Origin: Candidatus Zixiibacteriota bacterium
Lineage (GTDB): Bacteria; Desulfobacterota; Binatia; UBA9968
Reading direction: 5' to 3'
NCBI GenBank assembly: GCA_035574315.1
Contig: DATLYW010000016.1
Span: forward strand, 1 to 64,000
DNA: 64,000 nt
In this document: in pieces, positions 7,439-15,102 of the stretch
Position numbering within the stretch: the first letter of the stretch is position 1
Layout of the letters: every line of letters begins with the position of its first letter
Made by a program: the position numbers and the translations under genes
The notes under the pieces: generated by a model
What the model was told of the DNA's origin: nothing
Database searches by the model: none
Seen by the model: the letters and a program-made list of their open reading frames with translations, nothing else

Positions 7439-8926
7439 ATGTGGGCTGAAGGGTTTCTCACCGCGCTCCAGCCGCTGAATTTGCTGTACCTGGTCGCGGG
7501 TACCGCCTTCGGCATGCTGATCGGCGCCCTTCCGGGCCTCGGGCCGCTGTTCGGCGTGGCGCTGATGCTGCCGCTGACTTTCGGCATGCCCGCGGCCACG
7601 GCGATCATCTTCCTCACCGCCGTGCATGCCGCCACCGCCTACGGCGATTCCTTTGCATCGATCATGATCAACGCCCCGGGAGGTGTCGGCTCGGTCGCCT
7701 CCTGCTGGGACGGCCACCCGATGGCGCAAAAAGGCCAGGCCGGGGTGGCGATGGGCATTTCGACGTTCGGCTCGTTCATCGGCGGGGTCGCGGGCTGGAT
7801 CTCGCTCGTCGCGCTGTCGCCTCTGCTCATCTGGGTCGCCGTTCACATGGGCCCGCCGGAGTACTTCATGGTGGCCGTCATGGCCCTTTCGCTCCTGGCT
7901 CTCGCCTCCGAAGGGCAGCTGCTCAAGGGTCTCGCGCTGGGCGGAATCGGCCTGCTTCTCTCCTTCGTCGGCCGCGACCCGATCACCGCCGAGTCGCGCT
8001 TCACCTTGGGGTGGGACTATCTCGAGGACGGCCTTCCGCTCGCCGCGGTGGTGCTGGGTCTCTTTGCCCTTTCGCAAGCCATCGTTCTGGCCCAGCAGGA
8101 AGGCAGCATTTCGCAGCTTCGCAGAACCGGCAATGTCTGGGAAGGGTTCGTCAAGGTCCTGGCCTTACCGGCCACCATCGCCCGAGCCTCCGCTGTCGGA
8201 ATCTTTATGGGAGTTCTTCCGGCTCTCGGCCTTTCCTCGGCCAACGTCGTCGCCTATTTCGTGGAGAAGCGGGCGGCCAAGGACCCGGAGAATTTCGGCC
8301 GCGGCGATCCCCGCGGGCTGCTCGCCCCGGAGATCGCCAAGAACGCCTGCATCGTGGGGGACCTGATTCCCACCTTCACCCTGGGCATTCCCGGTTCCTC
8401 CGTGACGGCCATCTTCCTGGCCGCGATGATCATGCACGGGCTGCAGCCGGGCGCTGAATTCTTCTCCCGTTCCGGCGCCCTGCCCTACACGGTCTTCGCC
8501 GGCATCCTCTTCGCGCAGGTCTCCTTTTTCGTCATGGGGCTGCTGTTCGCCCGCCAATTCGCCAAGGCGGTGCTCATCCCCAACGCCATCCTGGTACCGA
8601 TCATCGTCGCGCTGAGCTTCATCGCTTCGCTCGCTCTGCGCGGGATGCTGGAAGACGTCCTGGTGACGTTCGTCTTCGGGATCCTCGGCTATATCATGAG
8701 CGTTTACCGCTATCCCGCCGCCTGCCTCGTGCTGGGGCTGGTTCTGGGGGATCTGGTCGAGGCCAACTTTCACCGTTCCCTCCTGATCGGCCGCGGCTCG
8801 TACACGATCTTTTTCACGCGCCCCTTCTCGCTTTTGCTCCTTCTGCTGACGATTCTCATGCTCCTCTGGCCCTACCGCAAAACGCTCCTGGGGCGAGGCC
8901 AGTCGCCCGCCGGCGCGGTTCCTTGA
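7439..8926 (+). CDS. TctA-family large permease subunit
   Basis: 495 residues with many hydrophobic spans, the expected size for the TctA channel subunit in the inner membrane. The conserved start GMLIGALPGLGPLFGVALML and the later YGDSFASIMINAPGG and LGIPGSSVTA segments are family hallmarks. It completes the TctCBA importer behind UbiD. The gene end overlaps the -35 box of the promoter proposed for the next operon. Confidence 0.93.
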   Translation: MWAEGFLTALQPLNLLYLVAGTAFGMLIGALPGLGPLFGVALMLPLTFGMPAATAIIFLTAVHAATAYGDSFASIMINAPGGVGSVASCWDGHPMAQKGQAGVAMGISTFGSFIGGVAGWISLVALSPLLIWVAVHMGPPEYFMVAVMALSLLALASEGQLLKGLALGGIGLLLSFVGRDPITAESRFTLGWDYLEDGLPLAAVVLGLFALSQAIVLAQQEGSISQLRRTGNVWEGFVKVLALPATIARASAVGIFMGVLPALGLSSANVVAYFVEKRAAKDPENFGRGDPRGLLAPEIAKNACIVGDLIPTFTLGIPGSSVTAIFLAAMIMHGLQPGAEFFSRSGALPYTVFAGILFAQVSFFVMGLLFARQFAKAVLIPNAILVPIIVALSFIASLALRGMLEDVLVTFVFGILGYIMSVYRYPAACLVLGLVLGDLVEANFHRSLLIGRGSYTIFFTRPFSLLLLLLTILMLLWPYRKTLLGRGQSPAGAVP

Positions 8927-8951
8927 CAGGCGCCCCTGCGACCGATAATGT
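8923..8951 (+). promoter_or_regulatory. Promoter for molybdenum hydroxylase operon 1
   Basis: TTGACA (8923-8928), a 17 nt spacer and TAATGT (8946-8951). The -35 box contains the TGA stop of tctA. Only 8 nt separate the -10 box from the ATG at 8960, so transcription would start about at the start codon. An upstream ATG at 8948 lies inside the -10 box and would not be transcribed from this promoter. Confidence 0.5.
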
Positions 8952-8959
8952 CGCCATCG

Positions 8960-9511
8960 ATGAAACGAACCGTGGAGCTCCGCGTCAACGGACAGGACTA
9001 CGAGCTCGAGATCGAGCCCAATCGGCTCCTCTTGCACGCATTGCGAGACGACATCGGTCTTACCGGGACGAAAGAAGGGTGTAGCATCGGTGTCTGCGGC
9101 GCTTGCAGCGTGCTCGTGAACGGCCGGCTGGTAAGCTCCTGCCTGACCCTGGCCATCGCCTGCCAGGGCAAAGAGATCACCACGATCGAGGGGCTCGCCA
9201 AGGGCGACGAGCTCCATCCCCTGCAGCAGGCGTTCATCGAATACGGAGGCTTCCAGTGCGGCATCTGCACTCCCGGGCAGATCATCGCGGCGAAGGCTCT
9301 GCTCGACGAAAACCCCAATCCCAGTGACGACGAGATCAAGGAGTGGATGGCCGGCAATCTGTGCCGCTGCACCGGCTACTACAAGATTCTCGAGTCCATC
9401 AAGGCGGTCGCCCAGGGCAAGATCAAGGCCGGCGCAAGCCGCCGGCGGGATCTCCGCCAGGCCAAGATCCAGAGCCTCTATACGTCCGAGGGCTTGCACG
9501 ACCGAAAATAG
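8960..9511 (+). CDS. Molybdenum hydroxylase 1, [2Fe-2S] small subunit
   Basis: 183 residues. This subunit carries two [2Fe-2S] clusters that pass electrons between the Mo site and FAD in xanthine-oxidase-family enzymes. The plant-type cluster motif is GCSIGVCGACSVLVNG with a later SSC; the second cluster uses CGICTPG and CRCTGYY. I start at 8960 (MKRTVELRVNG) rather than 8948 because of the promoter position. A C-terminal tail of about 25 residues beyond the usual end is basic. First gene of a small-large-medium operon. Confidence 0.93.
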   Translation: MKRTVELRVNGQDYELEIEPNRLLLHALRDDIGLTGTKEGCSIGVCGACSVLVNGRLVSSCLTLAIACQGKEITTIEGLAKGDELHPLQQAFIEYGGFQCGICTPGQIIAAKALLDENPNPSDDEIKEWMAGNLCRCTGYYKILESIKAVAQGKIKAGASRRRDLRQAKIQSLYTSEGLHDRK

Positions 9512-9527
9512 CTCGGGGGGAACCGTC

Positions 9528-11822
9528 ATGGTCAAGCGGGCCGAGGAATTCGCCGTCGTCGGAAAGCGCGTTCACCGCGTCGAAGGGTGCGACAAGGTCA
9601 CCGGCGACGCGCTCTACGTCGCAGACATCAAGCTCCCGGGGATGCTTCACGGCAGGATCCTGCGCAGCCCCTATCCCCACGCCCGTATCGTCCGCCTCGA
9701 CACATCCAGAGCGGAGAAGCTCAAGGGGGTCCGGGCGGTGGTCACCGCCGAAGACACGATCAAGCGCGGCTGGGGTGCATTTTTCCCGGACCAGTACCCG
9801 CTCGCATTGGGAAAGGTGCGCTACGTCGGCGAAGAGGTCGCGGCGGTCGCCGCGATCGATCCGGACATCGCCGAGGAGGCGCTCGACCTGATCGAAGTCG
9901 AATGGGAGCCGCTGCCTGCCGTCTTCGACGCCGAGGAGGCCATGGCCGAGGGCGCGCCCCTCGTCCACGAGGACAAGCCGCGCAACATCGCCCTCACGAT
10001 CGACGTCGAGCGCGGCGACGTCGCGGCGGCCTTCCGCGACTCCGACCTCGTCGTGGAGGATACCTTCGAGAGCACGCCCCAGTGGCACTCAGCGATCGAG
10101 ACGATCGGCAGCGTCGCCGAGTACGCCGCCAGCGGCAAGTACACCATCTACATGAACACTCAGACGCTGTTCAACGCGCGTTACCGCATCGCCGCCGCCC
10201 TCGGGGTCCGTGAGACCGACGTGCGCATCATTCAGCCGGCGGTCGGGGGCGGTTTCGGCGGCAAGTCGTGCGACGACAACAACGCCGTGGTGGCCGCCAT
10301 TCTGGCCAAGAAGGCCCGCAAGCCCGTCAAGATCATCAACTCCCGGGAGGAGGAGTTCCTCGCCGGGTCCCGCCCGCGCGTGAACATGAAGATCTGGGTC
10401 CGGATGGGCTTCAAGAAAAACGGCGCCATCCGCGCCAAACACATCCGCGTCATCGCCGACAACGGCGCCTACTCGGGCAAGGCTCCCGCGATCACGGGCG
10501 TCGCAGCGCTGCGCCACGACACCTGCTACAAGTATTCCGACGTCAAGACCCAGGCGTACCTGGTCTACACCAACAAGATACCCACGGGCGCGTTCCGTGG
10601 CTTCGGCAACCCGTCGGCGGAATGGGCCGTGGAGCAGGTCATCGACGAGGCGGCGCATCGCCTGGGCATCGATCCGCTCGAGATCGCGCGCATGAACGCC
10701 GCCGAGCCCGGGTACGTTTCCCCGCACGGCAACCGCGTGAAGAGCTGCGAGCTCCGGCAGTGCATCGACCTCGTCGAGCGGATGATGGACTGGAAGGCCA
10801 AGCGCCGGAGCAAGAAACCCGACACCGGCCTCGGAATCGCGTGCACCGTGCACGTGAGCGGCAAGCGCCACTTCGGGGATTACGACGGCGGCTCGGCGAC
10901 CATCAAGATCAACGAGGACGGCAAGGCGCTGATCATCAGCGGGGAGGGCGAATGCGGCCAGGGAGCCGGAACGACGCTCTGCCAGATCGCCGCCGAGGAG
11001 CTGGGGATTCCCCTCGAAGACGTCGAGTTCTCGCAGGCGGATACCGATCTCACCACCTTCTGCCTCGGGGCTTTCGGCAGCCGGTTGACCTACATCGCGG
11101 GTAACGCGGTGCGCGACGCCGCGCAAAAAGTCAAGCAGCAGCTCTACGAGACCGCGGCCGAAGTGCTCGAGGCCAACCCCGACGACCTCGTGTCGCGCGA
11201 CGGCCGGATCTTCGTCCGCGGCGCCGAACAAAAATCGGTCACGGTCGCGGACGTCGCGCGGGCGCGCCTGTTTCGCCGCAACGGAGCTCCGGTTGTCGCC
11301 TCGGGCAGCTTCGACGCGGACTCCGTGCTCCAGGACGCGACCCGCTACGGCAACGAGTCCGGCGCCTACAATTTCGGCTGCCAGGCAGCGGAGGTCGAGG
11401 TCGACACGCAGACCGGCCAGGTCAGGGTCCTCAAGTACGCCGCGGCCTCGGATTGCGGAACCGTGATCAACCCGCTGGCCGCCGAAGGCCAGGTCGAAGG
11501 ATCGGTTGCTCAGGGTCTCGGCTACGCCCTGATCGAAGGACTGAAGATGGAAGAGGGCCGACCCCTCAATCCCAACTTTTCCGACTACCGCCTTCCGTCG
11601 ATGCGGGACATGCCCCCTCTGGAGCACGCGTTCGCCGATTCGTACGAGCCGACGGGCCCGTTCGGCGCCAAAGGATTGGGCGAGCTCGGAATGGATCCGA
11701 CTGCGGCGGTCATCAGCAACGCCATCTTCGACGCGGTCGGCGTTCGGATCAAGACCCTCCCGATCACTCCCGAAAAGGTCCTGCGCGCGCTGCGGGAAAA
11801 GCGCCGCGAAGAAGGTCGATGA
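9528..11822 (+). CDS. Molybdenum hydroxylase 1, molybdopterin large subunit
   Basis: 764 residues. The catalytic subunit binds molybdopterin and hydroxylates carbon, typically next to a ring nitrogen, an aldehyde or a CoA-thioester-activated ring. Visible motifs are GGGFGGK near residue 240, the active-site loop AFRGFGN, GQGAGTT, and the catalytic glutamate Glu719 in GLGELG. The AFRGFGN loop resembles xanthine dehydrogenase and hydroxybenzoyl-CoA reductase types and not CO dehydrogenase (AYxCSFR). ATG at 9528 follows GGGGGG; the longer frame from 9324 lies inside the small subunit gene. Its stop overlaps the FAD gene by ATGA. Substrate unknown. Confidence 0.93.
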   Translation: MVKRAEEFAVVGKRVHRVEGCDKVTGDALYVADIKLPGMLHGRILRSPYPHARIVRLDTSRAEKLKGVRAVVTAEDTIKRGWGAFFPDQYPLALGKVRYVGEEVAAVAAIDPDIAEEALDLIEVEWEPLPAVFDAEEAMAEGAPLVHEDKPRNIALTIDVERGDVAAAFRDSDLVVEDTFESTPQWHSAIETIGSVAEYAASGKYTIYMNTQTLFNARYRIAAALGVRETDVRIIQPAVGGGFGGKSCDDNNAVVAAILAKKARKPVKIINSREEEFLAGSRPRVNMKIWVRMGFKKNGAIRAKHIRVIADNGAYSGKAPAITGVAALRHDTCYKYSDVKTQAYLVYTNKIPTGAFRGFGNPSAEWAVEQVIDEAAHRLGIDPLEIARMNAAEPGYVSPHGNRVKSCELRQCIDLVERMMDWKAKRRSKKPDTGLGIACTVHVSGKRHFGDYDGGSATIKINEDGKALIISGEGECGQGAGTTLCQIAAEELGIPLEDVEFSQADTDLTTFCLGAFGSRLTYIAGNAVRDAAQKVKQQLYETAAEVLEANPDDLVSRDGRIFVRGAEQKSVTVADVARARLFRRNGAPVVASGSFDADSVLQDATRYGNESGAYNFGCQAAEVEVDTQTGQVRVLKYAAASDCGTVINPLAAEGQVEGSVAQGLGYALIEGLKMEEGRPLNPNFSDYRLPSMRDMPPLEHAFADSYEPTGPFGAKGLGELGMDPTAAVISNAIFDAVGVRIKTLPITPEKVLRALREKRREEGR

Positions 11823-12685
11823 TCAAGTTCGACTATCTCGAGCCCGCCTCTCTCGACGAAGCCCTGGAGCTTCTCGAGCGCTACGGCGATGACGCCCGCG
11901 CGATCGCCGGCGGCACCTCGCTCCTCATCTGGATGCGCCAGCGGCTCCTCGCGCCCAAAGTAATCGTCAGCCTCGCGAGGCTGCCCGACTTCGATCGGAT
12001 CCGGTTCGACCCCCGGGACGGGCTGCGCATCGGCGCGGGGGCGTGCCATCGCGACCTCGAGCTGTCGCCCGTCGTGAAGGAACACTATCCCCTGCTGCAC
12101 GAGACGTTCCGCAAGGTCGCGCAACCCCGCATTCGCAACATGGGGACCGTAGGCGGCAACCTGAGCGGCGGCGATCCGCTCACCGATCCGGGGGCGAGCC
12201 TGATCGCGCTCGACGCCGAGGTAACGGTCGTCAGCCGGAAGGGGTCGCGGACCGTTCCGCTCGACGGTTTCTTCGTCGACTATTATCAGACCGCGCTGCG
12301 CCCGGGCGAGTTGCTGACCGAAATCCACGTCCCGCCGCCCCGAACGAACCTCGGCTGGTCGCACATCAAGTTCACTCCCCGAAGCGCCGAGGACTTCGCC
12401 ACCGTCGGCGTGGCGCTGACCGTCAAAGCCGCGAACGGCACGTGCGAAGACGTGCGGCTCGGGCTCAACTCCGTCGGGCCGACCATCATTCGCGCGACAA
12501 GGGCCGAGGAGGTCTTGCGTGGCAGGGTCGTCAACGACGCCGTCCTCCACGAGATGGGCGAAGTTGCCGCCACGGAGGTCGATCCCGTGGACGACAACCG
12601 CGGCTCCGCCGAGTACAAACGGGAAATGGTCAAGGTCCTGGTCCGCCGCGCTGCGGCCCAGGCATTGAAAATCGCGGTAGCTTGA
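11819..12685 (+). CDS. Molybdenum hydroxylase 1, FAD medium subunit
   Basis: 288 residues of the CoxM/XdhB type, which binds FAD and delivers electrons to the final acceptor. The first FAD motif is AIAGGTSLL, and the second is GTVGGNLSGGDPLTDPG. The start overlaps the large-subunit stop by four bases (ATGA). It completes enzyme 1 in the order small-large-medium. Confidence 0.93.
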   Translation: MIKFDYLEPASLDEALELLERYGDDARAIAGGTSLLIWMRQRLLAPKVIVSLARLPDFDRIRFDPRDGLRIGAGACHRDLELSPVVKEHYPLLHETFRKVAQPRIRNMGTVGGNLSGGDPLTDPGASLIALDAEVTVVSRKGSRTVPLDGFFVDYYQTALRPGELLTEIHVPPPRTNLGWSHIKFTPRSAEDFATVGVALTVKAANGTCEDVRLGLNSVGPTIIRATRAEEVLRGRVVNDAVLHEMGEVAATEVDPVDDNRGSAEYKREMVKVLVRRAAAQALKIAVA

Positions 12686-12746
12686 ACCGGCGCCACAGGC
12701 AGTTCTAGCTTATAGTTCGTTTGCGGCTCCGGTTCCTGGTTTCTCT

Positions 12747-12779
12747 GGTTCGATCGATTGAACCTCGAGATCTCGAACC
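12747..12779. promoter_or_regulatory. Palindromic site upstream of the DUF1989 gene
   Basis: GGTTCGA (12747-12753) pairs with TCGAACC (12773-12779), and inside it lies the 12 bp perfect palindrome TCGAGATCTCGA (12765-12776). The 198 bp gap has no ORF of its own. An operator is possible, but no regulator gene is adjacent and chance cannot be excluded. Confidence 0.25.
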
Positions 12780-12883
12780 GGCTGAAGCGCGGCTCGAACC
12801 GAGCGCAGAGGTCCAACGGGCTCCGCAGCCGCCGGCGTTTTTCTTCTCGGGGCGGGGAAAGCCGGTCGGGAGGCTGAAACGCG

Positions 12884-13528
12884 GTGACCTTTCCCGTGAT
12901 GCGGCGTTATCCTGTGCCGGGCACCATCGCGAACGAATGGATCATCCCGGCGAGGGAGTACTCAGCCTTCACCATGCGCCGAGGGCAGATCCTCCGTTTC
13001 GTCGACATCGAAGGCAAGCAGGTGCCGGACTTGATCTGCTTCAACGAGCGCGACCTGACCGAGCACCTCAACATGGGCAACAGCCTGCTCCTCAACAGGC
13101 GTCGCGAGCTGCGCCAGGGCGACGTGCTCTATTCCGTGATCTGCAATCCGATGATGACTATTACCGGCTACTCGAACGAGGAGAGCTATGCTTACGGCCC
13201 CATGTGCAGCGAGGAATTGAACCGCATCCGTTACGGGGTGCCGGGCACCCGGAACTGCCGCGACAATTTCGCCATGGCGCTCGCTCCCTGGGGGCTCGAC
13301 CGGCGCCGGATTCCCAATGCATTCGTCCCCTTCATGCGCGTGGCGGTCCGAGCCGACGGGACCATGGAGATCAAGGAACCGACCACTCGCCCCGGCGACT
13401 TCTACGACCTTCGGGCCGAGATGGATCTGGTCGTGGCGGTCTCGAACTGCCCGCAGGAGCGAAATCCTTGCAACGGTTTCAATCCCACGCCGATGGGGGT
13501 AATCGTCTACCAGCAATCTGCGGCTTGA
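12884..13528 (+). CDS. DUF1989 (urea carboxylase-associated) family protein
   Basis: 214 residues. The family occurs next to urea carboxylase, purine and amino-acid catabolism genes, but its reaction is not settled. Family-like segments are LRFVDIEGKQVPDLICFN, a NSLLLNRR region, and ICNPMMTITGY followed by a cysteine-rich stretch ending NPCNGFNPTPMGV. The GTG start at 12884 has GGGAGG 10 nt upstream. It stands alone between two molybdenum hydroxylase operons on the same strand, so a role in the same nitrogen-heterocycle or purine-like pathway is plausible (inference). Confidence 0.8.
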   Translation: MTFPVMRRYPVPGTIANEWIIPAREYSAFTMRRGQILRFVDIEGKQVPDLICFNERDLTEHLNMGNSLLLNRRRELRQGDVLYSVICNPMMTITGYSNEESYAYGPMCSEELNRIRYGVPGTRNCRDNFAMALAPWGLDRRRIPNAFVPFMRVAVRADGTMEIKEPTTRPGDFYDLRAEMDLVVAVSNCPQERNPCNGFNPTPMGVIVYQQSAA

Positions 13529-13635
13529 ATGGAGCGCTGGGGTTGAACGGTTTGAACCTTTGCTTGATCGCGTTCGGAAGGCTTCGGCCCGGGCGATCGG
13601 ACTGAGATGTTCGCACGCTGACGCATCCGACGAGC

Positions 13636-14517
13636 ATGAAACCGGCTCCGTTCGAATACTTCGCGCCTGGAACGATCGGCGAGACGCTCGAATTACTCTC
13701 ACGCTACGGTGAAGAAGGCAAAATTCTGGCCGGCGGCCAAAGCCTGATGCCCTTGATGAACCTGCGCCTCGCCCGCCCGCGAGTGCTGATCGATATCAAT
13801 CGTCTCACGTCGCTGGAATACATTGCTCATGGAGCGGACGGCGAGCTCGCGGTCGGGGCGCTGACCCGTCAGCGCTCTCTCGAGCTTTCCCCCGCGGTCA
13901 AGGAGCGCAACCCCCTGCTCGCGGCCGCCATGCCGCTCATCGGTCACTTCCAGACCCGGAACCGCGGCACCGTCGGCGGAAGCGTGGTCCATGCGGACCC
14001 CGCAGCGGAGCTGCCTGCGGTCAGCCTCGCCCTCGGCGCGGAGCTCTCGGTCAAGAACGAGCGCGGCGAGCGAGCGATTCCTGCGGAGGACCTTTTCACC
14101 GGGTTGATGTCAACCGCTATCGAGCCCACGGAGCTTTTGACGGAGATACGCTTTCCCCCCTGGCGGTGGGGATCGGGTTGGGCCATCGAGGAGGTCGCCC
14201 GGCGTCGCGGCGACTTCGCCATGGTCGGAGCCATCGCCCTGATCCGATTCGACGGCGGCGATCTCTGCCAGGAGGCGCGGCTCGTCCTCTTTGGCGTCGG
14301 CGACCGACCTTTGCGAGCGGCTCGGGGAGAACAGGTCCTGCAAGGGCGGCGTCCCGAGCCGAGGATTTTCGCCGAGGCCGCGGCCGCGGCGGCCGAGGAG
14401 CTCGATCCGATCTCTGATGTCCATGCCTCCGCGGAGTACCGCAAAGACGTCGCGGCCTGCTTGATCCGGAGGGCCCTGCAAACCGCTCTGCTGCGGCGGG
14501 AACAGGTAACCCGATGA
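13636..14517 (+). CDS. Molybdenum hydroxylase 2, FAD medium subunit
   Basis: 293 residues. FAD-binding motifs ILAGGQSLMPLMNLRLARP and GTVGGSVVHADPAAELP are intact. It transfers electrons from the FeS clusters to an acceptor. In this second operon it comes first, with the order medium-small-large, and its stop overlaps the next start by ATGA. Clearly paralogous to the FAD subunits at 11819 and 25007, and closer to the latter in motif wording. Confidence 0.93.
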   Translation: MKPAPFEYFAPGTIGETLELLSRYGEEGKILAGGQSLMPLMNLRLARPRVLIDINRLTSLEYIAHGADGELAVGALTRQRSLELSPAVKERNPLLAAAMPLIGHFQTRNRGTVGGSVVHADPAAELPAVSLALGAELSVKNERGERAIPAEDLFTGLMSTAIEPTELLTEIRFPPWRWGSGWAIEEVARRRGDFAMVGAIALIRFDGGDLCQEARLVLFGVGDRPLRAARGEQVLQGRRPEPRIFAEAAAAAAEELDPISDVHASAEYRKDVAACLIRRALQTALLRREQVTR

Positions 14518-15017
14518 GCGTGCACGGCATCCGCGTAAAGGTCAACGGCCAGCTGTGCGAGCGGCGGGTCGAAGCGCGAACGACGCTCGCCGACTTCCTG
14601 CGCAACGAGCTGGAGCTGACCGGAACCCATCTGGGTTGCGAGCACGGCGTCTGCGGAGCCTGCACCGTGCTGCTGAACGGAACCGCGGTGCGTTCATGTC
14701 TTCTGCTGGCGGTTCAGGCGGACGGGGCCGACGTTCTGACGGTCGAGGGGCTCGCACAGGGCGAGAGGCTTCACCCTCTTCAGAAGGCGTTTCAGGACCA
14801 CCATGCGCTTCAGTGCGGTTTTTGCACGCCGGGCTTTTTGATGACCGCCCTGGCTTTCCTCAAGGAAAACCCCCGTCCGTCGGAGGCGCAGGCGCGCGAT
14901 GCCATCTCGGGCAACATTTGCCGCTGCACCGGATACCAGCCGATCGTTCAGGCAATCCTCCAGGCGGCCGTGGAAATCACCTCGTCCCCGGCAGGAGCGG
15001 AAAGCCGCAAATACTGA
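14514..15017 (+). CDS. Molybdenum hydroxylase 2, [2Fe-2S] small subunit
   Basis: 167 residues with both cluster motifs: GCEHGVCGACTVLLNG with a downstream SC, then CGFCTPGF and CRCTGYQPI. Start ATG overlaps the preceding FAD gene. A gap of 85 nt separates it from the large subunit. Confidence 0.93.
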   Translation: MSVHGIRVKVNGQLCERRVEARTTLADFLRNELELTGTHLGCEHGVCGACTVLLNGTAVRSCLLLAVQADGADVLTVEGLAQGERLHPLQKAFQDHHALQCGFCTPGFLMTALAFLKENPRPSEAQARDAISGNICRCTGYQPIVQAILQAAVEITSSPAGAESRKY

Positions 15018-15102
15018 CGACGGAGCGGGTCAACATGAACGGCGCACAGGAACTCACGGCACGTAAAAACCGGGAACCCCGGGCCGGGAATCGCCCTTGA
15101 TC

